This document shows positions 8,593 through 17,874 of a stretch of DNA of 64,000 nt, piece by piece. The stretch is from Psychrobacter luti. GTDB taxonomy: Bacteria; Pseudomonadota; Gammaproteobacteria; Pseudomonadales; Moraxellaceae. The position numbers and the translations under genes are program-made. The stretch covers positions 248,001-312,000 of the forward strand of contig NZ_JACHXL010000001.1 of NCBI RefSeq assembly GCF_014192115.1, written 5' to 3'. The notes beneath the pieces are model-generated. The model had not been told where the DNA came from and searched no databases. It worked only from the letters and a program-made list of their open reading frames with translations. Numbering within the stretch: the stretch's first letter is position 1; each line of letters begins with the position of its first letter.

Positions 8593-9519
8593 TTAAGATT
8601 TTGTATACTTAGAGTTTTGATTATGAATAAACGCTGCTAAGGCTTCTTTGTCAGCGATATAAGGATTGTCTAAAACAGGTATGTGCTTAAAACGGCGATA
8701 ACCCCACATATAATGACTGCATTTATCTTCGATCATATGTTGCATGGCAAGATTGAGCGCATACGCCGCAGTTTCAGTATTGCGGTCATATAGGGCAGGG
8801 TCATCTAACTTATAACAATAGATATCAAAGCCGCGCCCGTCATCACGACGAATACAAGATAAGCCGACCAACGCACATTTGGTTTTGCTCGCAAGTTTGG
8901 AGGCAAGCGTACTGGTCAAGGTCTCAATCCCGAAAAAAGGCACAATCACACCGCCTGATGGATCAGGCACATGATCAGGCAGTACAATACTAAAGCCACC
9001 TTGTTTAAGGGTTTTAAATACGGCTTTGACGCCGCTACCATCGGTTGGTACCAGAGTCGCATTCAGCTTTGAACGACCTTGCAGGACAAAATCATTTGTA
9101 ATATTACCTTTAACGGGCTTATACATAATAGTAGGCGAACCAAACTGATTAAGCCAAGCATTCATCATCTCCCACGTACCGAGATGTGGGACAATCGCTA
9201 GCATGCCGTTAGGACTTGCAAGCCCTTCTAATAAAAACTCTTTATTATAAACGTCACAAATCTGAGCAATGCTCCATTCAGGTGGCATTGCCCAGCTCTT
9301 AACAGATTCAATAGTGGTTAAACATTGATGATAAATAATGTCTTTGGTTAAGGCTTGCTTTTGTCGCTTAGATAACGATGGCGCAATCAATGCCATATTG
9401 ATACTAACAGTACTCATAATGCTAGCATTTGGTAGGCGCAATATTACCCAAGCAACAAAACGTGCCAGCATCTGCAAGACAGACAGTGGCACGAATTTGA
9501 AGATATGATACGGATTCAT
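8593..9519 (-). CDS. Lipid A acyltransferase of the LpxL/HtrB family
   Basis: Inner-membrane late acyltransferase that would add a secondary acyl chain to lipid A or its Kdo-bearing precursor. The family catalytic signature H-x4-E is present as HLGTWE (His112, Glu117) in a PHLGTWEMMNAW context. Further family blocks are the VLPDHVPDP segment and the PFFGIETLTST segment. The N-terminal 30 residues form one hydrophobic membrane helix. Length of 308 residues is typical. Placement beside the glycosyltransferase genes fits lipooligosaccharide assembly. A short perfect inverted repeat (9521-9525 with 9530-9534) sits directly upstream of the ATG where the ribosome binding site should be. LpxL versus LpxM cannot be told from the sequence alone. 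Confidence 0.88.
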   Translation of the reverse strand: MNPYHIFKFVPLSVLQMLARFVAWVILRLPNASIMSTVSINMALIAPSLSKRQKQALTKDIIYHQCLTTIESVKSWAMPPEWSIAQICDVYNKEFLLEGLASPNGMLAIVPHLGTWEMMNAWLNQFGSPTIMYKPVKGNITNDFVLQGRSKLNATLVPTDGSGVKAVFKTLKQGGFSIVLPDHVPDPSGGVIVPFFGIETLTSTLASKLASKTKCALVGLSCIRRDDGRGFDIYCYKLDDPALYDRNTETAAYALNLAMQHMIEDKCSHYMWGYRRFKHIPVLDNPYIADKEALAAFIHNQNSKYTKS

Positions 9520-9586
9520 GACCGTTCACACGGTGATGAATCACGTAACCAGTCAGATAATAAGTAACTAAGCATTATCTGACTAT

Positions 9587-11428
9587 TTATTGCGCAGGTT
9601 TGTTGGTGTCAGCCTGTGCTTTTTCGCGCACACGGATACCAAGATCACGTAGCTGCTTGCTATCGACTTCAGCAGGTGCTTGAGTGAGTGGGCACTCAGC
9701 AGTTTTGGTTTTTGGGAAGGCTATGACATCACGAATAGAGTCCGCGCCGACCATCAGCATAATTAAGCGATCCAAACCAAAGGCCAATCCACCATGCGGA
9801 GGCGCACCGAATTTCAAGGCGTCAAGTAAGAAGCCAAACTTGTCTTGAGCCTCTTGCTCACCGATACCTAAAGCATCAAGTACGGCTTGCTGCATATCAA
9901 AGGTATTGATACGTAAGCTACCACCGCCAACTTCTGTGCCATTCAGTACCATATCATAAGCGATAGAAAGTGCCGCTTCAGGATTGGTTTTTAATTCTTC
10001 AACAGAACATTTTGGCTTCGTGAACGGATGGTGCATTGACGTCCAACGACCATCGTCAGTTTCTTCAAACATTGGGAAGTCAGTTACCCAAAGTGGCGCC
10101 CATTCACAAGTGGTCATTTCTAAATCTAGACCAATCTTTTGGCGTAGTGCGCCGATTGCGTCATTGACGATACTGGCTTTATCCGCACCAAAGAAGATAA
10201 TGTCATTGCTTTGGGCACCAGTACGTTCAATCAAGCTGACCAATACGTCATCAGTCATGTTTTTGATGATAGGAGACTGTAGACCAGACTCTTTGTCGAC
10301 GCCATTATTGATGTTGCTAGCGTCATTGACTTTGATATAAGCCAAACCACGTGCACCATAAATGCTCACAAACTTAGTATAAGCATCGATTTGTTTACGG
10401 CTTAATGAAGCGCCGCCGGGGATGCGTAGAGCAGCAACGCGACCTTTAGGATCGTTCGCAGGACCAGCAAATACTTTAAAATCAACGTCTTTCATTAAAT
10501 CGGCTACGTCGACCAGTTTTAATGGAATACGTAAGTCAGGCTTGTCTGAGGCATAGTCACGCATTGCTTCAGCATAAGTCATACGTGGAAATTGCTCAAA
10601 TTCAACATCCATCATAGTTTTAAATAGATGCTTAATTAAACCTTCGTTGATATTCATGATCTCTTCTTCGTTTAAGAAAGAAGTCTCAATATCCACTTGG
10701 GTAAATTCAGGCTGACGGTCAGCACGTAAATCTTCGTCACGGAAACATTTAGCGATTTGATAATAACGATCAAATCCTGACACCATCAATAGCTGTTTAA
10801 ATAGCTGTGGCGACTGCGGCAAGGCAAAGAAGTTACCGGGACGTGTACGTGAAGGTACCAGATAATCACGCGCGCCTTCTGGCGTTGCACGAGTCAAGAT
10901 AGGCGTTTCAACGTCTAAGAAACCATGGTCATCTAAATAACGACGAATCGTTGAAGTGGCTTTAGCACGGAAAACCATACGCTCTTGCATCTGCGGACGG
11001 CGCATATCAAGGTAGCGATATTTTAGACGCAAGTCTTCTGATACCGTGGTTTTCTCATCATTTAATGGAAAAGGCGGTGTTTCAGATTTCGCCAATACTT
11101 CAATCTCTTTGCCCAGCAGCTCAATCTGACCACTGGTCATATTATTGTTTTCAGTACCTTCATAACGGCGACGTACGCGACCAGTGATTTTTAGCACATA
11201 TTCAGGACGTACCGCATCAGCAGTTGCAAAGGCTTCTGGCGTGTCAGGGTCAACGACGACCTGCAAGATACCAGCGCGGTCACGCATGTCTAAGAAAATC
11301 ACGCCACCGTGATCGCGACGACGATGTACCCAGCCTACGATACTAATGGTCTGATCGATGAAGCTTTCGGTTACAGCGCCGCAATATTCGTCTCGGTATT
11401 CGCTATGCGTCATAGTGCTTTGCGTCAT
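9587..11428 (-). CDS. aspS: Aspartyl-tRNA synthetase
   Basis: Class II aminoacyl-tRNA synthetase charging tRNA-Asp. The order is an OB-fold anticodon-binding domain (about residues 1-110, with [20 protein letters not shown]), the class II core with motif 2 ([16 protein letters not shown]), the bacterial GAD insertion in the middle, and motif 3 near the C-terminus ([10 protein letters not shown]). The 613-residue length is that of the bacterial type. Two in-frame ATGs, at 11428 and 11413, could start translation; the first is kept. It is separated by 67 bp from the acyltransferase gene downstream and by a 440-bp divergent region from sohB. Confidence 0.97.
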   Translation of the reverse strand: MTQSTMTHSEYRDEYCGAVTESFIDQTISIVGWVHRRRDHGGVIFLDMRDRAGILQVVVDPDTPEAFATADAVRPEYVLKITGRVRRRYEGTENNNMTSGQIELLGKEIEVLAKSETPPFPLNDEKTTVSEDLRLKYRYLDMRRPQMQERMVFRAKATSTIRRYLDDHGFLDVETPILTRATPEGARDYLVPSRTRPGNFFALPQSPQLFKQLLMVSGFDRYYQIAKCFRDEDLRADRQPEFTQVDIETSFLNEEEIMNINEGLIKHLFKTMMDVEFEQFPRMTYAEAMRDYASDKPDLRIPLKLVDVADLMKDVDFKVFAGPANDPKGRVAALRIPGGASLSRKQIDAYTKFVSIYGARGLAYIKVNDASNINNGVDKESGLQSPIIKNMTDDVLVSLIERTGAQSNDIIFFGADKASIVNDAIGALRQKIGLDLEMTTCEWAPLWVTDFPMFEETDDGRWTSMHHPFTKPKCSVEELKTNPEAALSIAYDMVLNGTEVGGGSLRINTFDMQQAVLDALGIGEQEAQDKFGFLLDALKFGAPPHGGLAFGLDRLIMLMVGADSIRDVIAFPKTKTAECPLTQAPAEVDSKQLRDLGIRVREKAQADTNKPAQ

Positions 11429-11868
11429 AATATAATTATCCAGTTGTCAGCCCAATTCGAAATACAATAATGCAGCCGTTAGCGTGTGATACATGCGCCG
11501 TGCGATTCCAGCCTTTAGCTAAAAAAGCACAAATAACGCGATATAAGACAAATGGTCATCACGTTGGCTGCAGAAAATTTGGTGTAAACACATATTATGC
11601 CTAATCTGCCTTTGTTATACAACCAGCGGTTGCGATACAAAGCGCTAAGAGTAAGCCATGTTTAGCAGATATGGCATCTTACTGGTTCGTGATGAGGGAG
11701 TGAGGTGCTCGCCATGTGTTTATAGTATTCATACCATAACATTGGCCATCAGTTAAATATTGTCATTTTGCTTGAAAATACTAGCTACTGTGCGCATATC
11801 AGGCTAACTTATCAAACCTTATTAAAACAATTTCAATTATCCATTTTAAATAACAAGGAATTCCGCTC
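11429..11868. other. Divergent intergenic region between aspS and sohB
   Basis: About 440 bp without a convincing gene. It must hold promoters for both flanking genes. I could not find a clear -35/-10 pair, tRNA or terminator. An in-frame TAA at 11851-11853 blocks any upstream extension of sohB. Confidence 0.6.
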
Positions 11869-12855
11869 ATGCTTTTTCATCCTTCTAAAAATCCTGTTGA
11901 GCTAAGAGTTATCCATCTGAATAAAAGCCAAGAGCAACGTCGTGAAGACCTGATGGAGGCGACGCAAGGTAAAGCGGCGCTTAAACAGTTAAAAAAAGCC
12001 ATGGCTAAAAAGGCCAAACAAGCATTAAAAGTAAAAAGTAAAAGCAAAAATAAAAAGAATAATAGCGATGATAAACAGCAAGTCTTTGTTCTTGATTTTG
12101 ATGGCGATATTAAAGCCACGGCGGTGAAGCATTTACGCGAAGAAATCAGCACTTTAATCAGTACTGCTAATAAAGGCGATGAGGTAGTGGTGCGCCTAGA
12201 GTCGGGCGGCGGCTTGGTTCATGGTTATGGTTTGGCAGCAGCACAATTGGCACGTTTAAAAGACGCAGGTCTAAAACTCACCGTCTGTGTTGATAAAGTG
12301 GCGGCCAGTGGTGGTTATATGATGGCCTGTGTGGCCGACAATGTCGTGGCTGCACCCTTTGCTGTGATTGGCTCTATCGGTGTAGTATCGCAATTACCAA
12401 ACTTTCATAAATGGCTAAAAAATCACGATGTCGATTATGAGATGTTTACCGCGGGTGATTACAAACGTACCGTGACCGTATTTGGTGAAAATGACGCTGA
12501 AGACCGCGCGAAATATCAAGAAGAGCTTGAGCAGACGCACGAGTTATTTAAGCATTTTGTCAATACTTATCGTCCAACATTGGATGTCGCTAAAGTCGCG
12601 ACTGGCGAACACTGGTATGGTGAAGATGCGTTAAAGCTTAATTTAATTGATAGCCTACAAACCTCAGACAGCTATATTTTAGAGCTTATGGAAGACAATG
12701 AGGTGTATGCACTGCATTCACGTCAAAAACCAACCCTTGCAGAAAAGTTGGGGCTGTCACAAGCAGCAGAGGCGACACTCAACATAGCGATTGATAAATT
12801 GCCAGATGCCTTGGCACGTTTTGAGTTAAACAGTCGTTTGAATATCCTAAAATAA
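11869..12855 (+). CDS. sohB: SohB-type S49 serine protease lacking the usual N-terminal membrane anchor
   Basis: Peptidase family S49 (SppA/SohB). The protease core is well preserved: RLESGGGLVHGYGLAAAQL, then VDKVAASGGYMMACVAD with the nucleophile Ser148, GSIGVVSQLPNF, and AGDYKRT with the general-base Lys199. E. coli SohB begins with a hydrophobic anchor of about 35 residues; here the protein starts just after that point (ELRVIHLN). The start is decided by AAGGA before ATG 11869 and a TAA five codons further up. Residues 34-65 form a very lysine-rich stretch. Without an anchor or signal peptide the location is uncertain: cytoplasmic, or bound to membrane through the basic stretch. A terminator follows. 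Confidence 0.9.
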   Translation: MLFHPSKNPVELRVIHLNKSQEQRREDLMEATQGKAALKQLKKAMAKKAKQALKVKSKSKNKKNNSDDKQQVFVLDFDGDIKATAVKHLREEISTLISTANKGDEVVVRLESGGGLVHGYGLAAAQLARLKDAGLKLTVCVDKVAASGGYMMACVADNVVAAPFAVIGSIGVVSQLPNFHKWLKNHDVDYEMFTAGDYKRTVTVFGENDAEDRAKYQEELEQTHELFKHFVNTYRPTLDVAKVATGEHWYGEDALKLNLIDSLQTSDSYILELMEDNEVYALHSRQKPTLAEKLGLSQAAEATLNIAIDKLPDALARFELNSRLNILK

Positions 12856-12931
12856 TCTTAGATATCATTGTGATGACTCGTAGGTGACGTTTTAACGTTT
12901 CATTTTTTAGTCGTGCATTGTTTGCATTTTG

Positions 12932-12965
12932 TAAAAGGCGTGTCCTAGCGGGTCGCGCCTTTTTT
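12932..12965 (+). terminator. Rho-independent terminator after sohB
   Basis: Stem AAAAGGCG with CGCCTTTT around a loop of about 15 nt, followed by a T run at 12958-12965. It lies about 80 bp after the sohB stop. Confidence 0.75.
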
Positions 12966-13103
12966 GCTGTTTAATTATAAATGCTGTGTTATAAATGTGG
13001 CATACAGAACAGAGTATACGTACGTACACTATAATATTTTATTAAAATTTCAGTGTGAAATTTATTAAAGTCATTAACCATGAGTAAAGAAAAGGAAGTC
13101 ATT

Positions 13104-14372
13104 ATGTCTAGTAATACCTTAATGTTTACGGCAACAGAACATGGTCAAGCCATGCATGCTAAAGTTAAAGCCTTTATTGAAACCGATATCGAGCCAATCG
13201 AAGCACAGTTTTGGGCGGATTGTCATGCGCAAAATCCCGATGGCGACTGGACAAAATGGCATTGGCCAGAAAAATACGAGAGCTTGCGCAAACAAGCACG
13301 TGAGGCAGGTCTTTGGAATTTATTCTTGCCTGATGATACGCTCGGCGCTGGGCTATCAGTCACCGATTATGCGCCGATTGCTGAGCTGACGGGCCGCAGC
13401 TTACTTGCGCCTTACGTATTCAACTGTAATGCGCCCGATAGCGGCAATATGGAATTGCTATGGCGTTATGGTTCTGAGGATCAGCAAGACAAATGGCTCA
13501 CGCCAATATTAGAAGGTAAAACGCGTTCTGTATTCTGTATGACTGAACCTGATGTTGCCTCCAGTGATGCGACTAATATGCAAGCTACTGCTGTCGTCGA
13601 TGGCGATGAGATTATCATCAACGGTAGCAAGTGGTGGTCATCAGGTCTGGGTGACCCTGCAGTTGATATCTTGATTGTGATGGCGTATACCCCTGATGAC
13701 ACTAAAGACCGTCATCATCAGCATTCGATGGTGTTGATACCAGCCAAAACGGCAGGCGTCAATATCGAGCGTATGCTAAAAGTATTTGGTGATTACGATG
13801 CGCCGCACGGACATGGCGAAGTCAGCTTTAATGATGTACGTGTGCCCGTCAGCCACTTTATCGGTGGACCAGGTATGGGTTTTGAGATTGCCCAAGGTCG
13901 CCTAGGACCAGGTCGTATCCATCATTGCATGCGTTGTATTGGCGCTGCTGAAAAGTCGCTAGAGCTGGCCGTAAAACGCGGCATGGAGCGTACTGCTTTT
14001 GGTAAGCCATTGCTACAACTGGGCGGTAACTTTGAGCGTATTGCTGAAGCGCGTATCAAAATTGACCAAGCACGCCTGCTGACTTTATATGCGGCGCAGA
14101 AAATGGACGCGCAAGGCACCAAAGCAGCACTCACTGAAATCTCTGCGATTAAAGTGGTTGCACCAACGGTATTGCAAGAAGTGGTCGACATGGCGATTCA
14201 AATTCATGGTGGTATGGGCGTTTGTCAAGATACGATGTTGCCTGCTTTCTTTGCGCAAGCACGAGCGCTACGTTTAGCCGATGGTCCTGATGAAGTTCAT
14301 AAAACCATGATTGCGAAATTAGAATTAAAGCGTCAGGGTTTTAGTCGTTCGTCGAAACCTACTAAAGCCTAG
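13104..14372 (+). CDS. Acyl-CoA dehydrogenase of the ACAD10/11 type
   Basis: FAD-dependent acyl-CoA dehydrogenase family protein of 422 residues. The FCMTEPDVASSDATN block (TEP at 147-149), the KWWSSG motif and the QGRLGPGRIHHCMR segment are those of the human ACAD10/ACAD11 subfamily rather than of ordinary short- or medium-chain enzymes. In that subfamily, and in bacterial LvaC, the domain works with a kinase to remove a phosphorylated 4-hydroxyl from 4-hydroxyacyl-CoA; this role is inferred here. ATG at 13104 is chosen over 13080 because AAGGA stands 7 nt before it. The matching kinase gene lies downstream, beyond a hairpin. Confidence 0.9.
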   Translation: MSSNTLMFTATEHGQAMHAKVKAFIETDIEPIEAQFWADCHAQNPDGDWTKWHWPEKYESLRKQAREAGLWNLFLPDDTLGAGLSVTDYAPIAELTGRSLLAPYVFNCNAPDSGNMELLWRYGSEDQQDKWLTPILEGKTRSVFCMTEPDVASSDATNMQATAVVDGDEIIINGSKWWSSGLGDPAVDILIVMAYTPDDTKDRHHQHSMVLIPAKTAGVNIERMLKVFGDYDAPHGHGEVSFNDVRVPVSHFIGGPGMGFEIAQGRLGPGRIHHCMRCIGAAEKSLELAVKRGMERTAFGKPLLQLGGNFERIAEARIKIDQARLLTLYAAQKMDAQGTKAALTEISAIKVVAPTVLQEVVDMAIQIHGGMGVCQDTMLPAFFAQARALRLADGPDEVHKTMIAKLELKRQGFSRSSKPTKA

Positions 14373-14462
14373 GCTTAGTCTCTAGCAAGCGTATGATTAT
14401 TGATCTTCATAGCTGTTTTTCTAATTAACAATATAGTCATGCGCTCAACTTAACGTTCAATT

Positions 14463-14497
14463 AAAATTCACCATTAATCACTTAATGGTGAATTTTT
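14463..14497 (+). terminator. Hairpin with T run between the dehydrogenase and kinase genes
   Basis: Perfect long stem AAATTCACCATTAA with TTAATGGTGAATTT and a 5-nt loop, ending in TTTTT. It looks like an intrinsic terminator or attenuator. The kinase gene starts 52 nt later, so it may be partially read through. Confidence 0.75.
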
Positions 14498-14549
14498 CAT
14501 CACTGTAATTTTTGATAAAAATAACTGACCACACGATAAGGAATGTCTT

Positions 14550-15833
14550 ATGGCAACTGAATATCCTGCCAACAACAGCGATGCTGACAAACAAACCGTT
14601 AATAAAGTCCTAGATAAAGGCGGCGAAGTGCGTGAGGGCGAGGAGCTTGACGCACAGGCGGTTAGCAATTGGCTACGCGAGCAAGGCGTTAATATAGAAG
14701 GCGAGCCAACCGTTACTCAATTCTCAGGTGGCGCTTCAAACTGGACTTATCGCTTGCAATATAATGGTCAGGGCACAGACCAAGATTTGATTTTGCGTCG
14801 TCCGCCAAAAGGCACTAAAGCCAAATCAGCGCACGATATGGTACGTGAATATACCGTGCAAAAGGCCTTAAAAGACGCCTATCCTTATGTGCCTAAAATG
14901 GTCGCGCTATGCACTGATGAGTCCGTCATCGGTGCCGATTTTTATGTCATGGAGCGTATGGAAGGTATCATTCCTCGTGCCAATTTGCCAAAAGGCATTG
15001 ATTTAGATGTAAAGCAAACGCGTGTTTTATGTACCAATGTCATTGATGCATTGATTGATTTACATCAAGTCGATTATAAAAAGCATCCTGACTTGGTCAA
15101 CCTTGGGCGCGGTGAAGGTTACTGCGAGCGTCAAGTGACTGGTTGGGATAAACGTTACGTCAAAGCCAAAACGCCTAATGTCCCTAGCTTTGGCCTAGTA
15201 CGTCAGTGGCTAGGTAAGCATACGCCTGCTGATAGTAAAACCTGCTTGATTCATAATGACTGGCGCTTTGATAATGTGATTTTGGATGCTACTGATCCGA
15301 CCAAGGTCATTGGCGTACTCGATTGGGAAATGGCAACCTTGGGCGATCCTTTGATGGATTTGGGGAGTGCATTGGCTTATTGGGTCGAAGAAGATGATAA
15401 CATCATCATGCAGCAGTCACGCCGTCAGCCAACGCACTTAGAAGGTATGATGACCCGTGATGAGGTGGTTGATTATTACCTGCAGCAAACGGGCCTCAAG
15501 ATAGAAAATTGGACGTTTTATGAAGTGTTCGGTCTGTTCCGTTTAGCTGGTATCGTGCAGCAAATTTACTATCGCTATTATAATAAACAAACCACCAATC
15601 CAGCGTTTAAAAACTTTTGGCTCATTGTCCATGTATTACATGCCAAATGTCTCAAGCTGATTGCGCAGTATGAGGGTGAGGCTTTATTCAATACTTATGT
15701 GCAGCCACAATTAAAAGAAATTGGTATCGACGCTGCTACCATTGAGCAATTACCAGCTCCTGTACAAAAGGTGGTTAAAGGTATTTTACCAAAAGGTTAT
15801 TTTGCTAAACCGTCGCCATCATCAGATGAGTAA
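14550..15833 (+). CDS. APH-family kinase of the ACAD10/11 (LvaA-like) type
   Basis: Protein-kinase-like fold phosphotransferase, 427 residues. After an acidic N-terminal tail of about 40 residues comes the nucleotide-binding lobe (FSGGASNWTYRL, LILRRPP, HDMVREYTV), then the catalytic loop IHNDWRFDN (Asp237, Asn242) and the metal-binding DWE (258-260) with LGDPLMDLG. These blocks match the kinase half of ACAD10/ACAD11. The acceptor in characterised relatives is the 4-hydroxyl of 4-hydroxyacyl-CoA, not an antibiotic; that activity is inferred here from the neighbouring dehydrogenase. ATG 14550 follows AAGGA. The histidine-phosphatase-fold gene is 84 bp downstream. Confidence 0.88.
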   Translation: MATEYPANNSDADKQTVNKVLDKGGEVREGEELDAQAVSNWLREQGVNIEGEPTVTQFSGGASNWTYRLQYNGQGTDQDLILRRPPKGTKAKSAHDMVREYTVQKALKDAYPYVPKMVALCTDESVIGADFYVMERMEGIIPRANLPKGIDLDVKQTRVLCTNVIDALIDLHQVDYKKHPDLVNLGRGEGYCERQVTGWDKRYVKAKTPNVPSFGLVRQWLGKHTPADSKTCLIHNDWRFDNVILDATDPTKVIGVLDWEMATLGDPLMDLGSALAYWVEEDDNIIMQQSRRQPTHLEGMMTRDEVVDYYLQQTGLKIENWTFYEVFGLFRLAGIVQQIYYRYYNKQTTNPAFKNFWLIVHVLHAKCLKLIAQYEGEALFNTYVQPQLKEIGIDAATIEQLPAPVQKVVKGILPKGYFAKPSPSSDE

Positions 15834-15917
15834 TTATTTATAGAAATGCTGTAGAGAAGCGTTAGAAAACGGTAGGTTAATAACGCATGCAAAAATTATG
15901 ATAAAAGGTAGTGTTTT

Positions 15918-16673
15918 ATGACAACCATCCTTCTGGCCCGTCATGGTCAGGCGTCCTTTGGACAAGAAAACTACGATCAGCTCTCAAAGCTTGGCGGTAT
16001 GCAAGCGCAAATGCTCGGTCAACACTATGCAAACACTCAGCGCCGCATCGATGCGATTTTTACTGGTAGCCTGGTCAGGCAACAAGACTCGGCACAGCAT
16101 TTTTGGCAAAGCTATCAGTCTTGTGTGGGTGATACAGATACGCTTCGCACGCCTGAAATAGATATGAATCAGCCTGATAGCTATGTACTGCCACAATTTG
16201 ATGAATTTAATCATAAAGATGTGTTAATAAAATCCAATCCAGCTTTTAGTAATCGTGCGGCAATTGCAGCTGAGATCGCGCAAGCAGAAGTGCCTTCTAC
16301 GCGGTTAGCTGAGCTGTTTGATGCCGCGATGCAGCGCTGGCATGCAGGTGAAAACGATAGTGACTATATCGAGAGCTGGGTGCAGTTTAGTGAGCGCGCA
16401 AAGTACGCGCTTGAGCAAGTGCGTCTGCAAGTTGCTAACTTACAGTTGGGTCGTGATGATACAGTGCTGGTATTTACCTCAGGCGGTATTATCGCTGCTA
16501 TTACCGCGCAGTTATTGCAACAAGGCAGTTCGACGGCGTATCAAATCAATAAAAGCTTGGTCAACACTGGCGTGACGTCTCTTACACTTAAAAATGAGCG
16601 CACGCGCTTATTGTCTTTAAATGAATATAGTCATCTGTTTTCTGAGGGCAAGCGCTTTGTGACATGGCGGTAA
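15918..16673 (+). CDS. Histidine-phosphatase-fold protein lacking the second catalytic histidine
   Basis: Branch 1 histidine phosphatase fold (phosphoglycerate mutase-like), 251 residues. The N-terminal LLARHGQASF holds the RHG motif with the phospho-accepting His9, and FTGSLVRQQDSA carries the second conserved arginine. The C-terminal motif, normally SHGG with the second histidine, reads FTSGGIIAA, with serine at position 188. Loss of that histidine usually weakens or abolishes activity, so this may be a slow phosphatase or a binding protein. It follows the ACAD-type kinase gene, which suggests a link with phosphorylated acyl-CoA intermediates. ATG 15918 follows AAGG. Confidence 0.82.
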   Translation: MTTILLARHGQASFGQENYDQLSKLGGMQAQMLGQHYANTQRRIDAIFTGSLVRQQDSAQHFWQSYQSCVGDTDTLRTPEIDMNQPDSYVLPQFDEFNHKDVLIKSNPAFSNRAAIAAEIAQAEVPSTRLAELFDAAMQRWHAGENDSDYIESWVQFSERAKYALEQVRLQVANLQLGRDDTVLVFTSGGIIAAITAQLLQQGSSTAYQINKSLVNTGVTSLTLKNERTRLLSLNEYSHLFSEGKRFVTWR

Positions 16674-16771
16674 ATTAGTACATGGTCGTAGTGAAGTATT
16701 ATAAATATGGTTAAAGTTATCAATTAAACCATTACTTAAGCGAGCACTTAAGCCATCATTTAAAGAACGAC

Positions 16772-16802
16772 AAAGCGGTTACTTTAAGCAGGTAGCCGCT
16801 TT
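16772..16802 (+). terminator. Weak candidate terminator after the phosphatase-fold gene
   Basis: Stem AAAGCGG with CCGCTTT, extended by TAC/GTA across one mismatch, with a loop of about 9 nt. The T tail is interrupted, so termination is uncertain. The next gene starts at 16887. Confidence 0.45.
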
Positions 16803-16886
16803 GCATAATGCTTTTAGGTCATGCCATAGATTTGCGCTATTATAAATGATTGACAGTGTTTTAAATTGACACAAATAGGACGTTCC

Positions 16887-17756
16887 ATGAAAAATACATT
16901 GATAAATTTGGTCACCAATAGTGCCAAGCACAGTAAAAATCAGCTATTTAGTGCCATTCAGCCAGCTCGTTATCTAAAAGGCTTGAATAAGCAGCAAGTT
17001 GGACGCGGCAAAACAATTTTAATCACTGGTGCCAGCTCAGGATTGGGCGAGGGTATGGCAAAAATTTTTGCTAAACTTGGCTATAATCTTGCTATTTGTG
17101 CCCGCCGTACCGACCGCTTAGAGAATTTAAAAGCAAAATTATTGGCTCAATACCCTGATATTCGTGTCGAATATCGAGTATTAGATGTCAGCGATTACGA
17201 TGCGATTTTTACAGTGTTTGATGCCTTTGCGGCGGATTTTGGGCATATCGATCGTATGGTGGTGAATGCTGGTATCGGTGATAGTCGGCGTATTGGTAAA
17301 GGGCGCTTTGATACCAACCGCCGTACTGTTGAGATTAACTTTGTTTCTGCACTCGCACAATGTGAAGCGGCGATGAATATATTCCGTGCACAAAATAGCG
17401 GTCATCTGGTAGTGATATCAAGTATGTCGGCGATGCGCGGCTTGCCTAAGCATTTGACCGCTTATGGCGCAAGTAAAGCGGGCTTGGCGCATTTAGCAGA
17501 AGGCATCCGTGCTGATATGCTATTAACCAATCTGCCGATTCAAGTGTCCACCATTTATCCAGGCTATGTTCGCACGGAAATCAATGAGAATGCCAAACCT
17601 TTACCGTTTGAAGTCGATGCAGAGACCGGCACCACAGCAATCGTTGCTGCGATTGAGACAAGAGTAAACGAAGCTTGTGTGCCAAGTTTACCGTGGTCGA
17701 TTGTCGGTCAAGCCATGAAGCATTTACCACTACAAGTGGTTAATAAGATCAGCTGA
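16887..17756 (+). CDS. Short-chain dehydrogenase/reductase
   Basis: Classical SDR of 289 residues with a basic N-terminal tail of about 40 residues. The Rossmann motif TGASSGLG lies at about 48-55, NAG in the fourth strand region, and the catalytic serine and YxxxK as ISSMSAM and YGASK. The CARR segment after the second strand suggests NADPH preference. ATG 16887 is preferred to TTG 16866 because an AGGA site stands 6 nt before it. Same-strand position after the ACAD-type kinase and phosphatase genes suggests a dehydrogenase role in hydroxyacyl or lipid catabolism, comparable in position to LvaD; the substrate is not known. The gene ends at a strong terminator shared with the convergent ligase gene. 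Confidence 0.85.
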   Translation: MKNTLINLVTNSAKHSKNQLFSAIQPARYLKGLNKQQVGRGKTILITGASSGLGEGMAKIFAKLGYNLAICARRTDRLENLKAKLLAQYPDIRVEYRVLDVSDYDAIFTVFDAFAADFGHIDRMVVNAGIGDSRRIGKGRFDTNRRTVEINFVSALAQCEAAMNIFRAQNSGHLVVISSMSAMRGLPKHLTAYGASKAGLAHLAEGIRADMLLTNLPIQVSTIYPGYVRTEINENAKPLPFEVDAETGTTAIVAAIETRVNEACVPSLPWSIVGQAMKHLPLQVVNKIS

Positions 17757-17810
17757 TACCAGTTATTTTGCTATTTCTGCTAGATACAGTAAAAGCAAAA
17801 TTAAAACAAC

Positions 17811-17844
17811 AAAAAGCCCGCTACATTTCATGTAGCGGGCTTTT
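17811..17844. terminator. Bidirectional terminator between the SDR and fadD genes
   Basis: Perfect 14-bp stem AAAAGCCCGCTACA with TGTAGCGGGCTTTT and a 5-nt loop, with A run on the left and T run on the right. It serves the convergent genes on both sides. Confidence 0.92.
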
Positions 17845-17874
17845 ATTACTTTTGGAACTTTAAAGTCTTAAATG

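Noticed and set aside
13080..13103. Longer start for the acyl-CoA dehydrogenase
   Set aside because: The AAGGA site lies inside this extension, immediately before ATG 13104.
14550..15833. Aminoglycoside resistance gene
   Set aside because: The APH fold is shared, but the motifs and the adjacent dehydrogenase match the ACAD10/11 kinase type.
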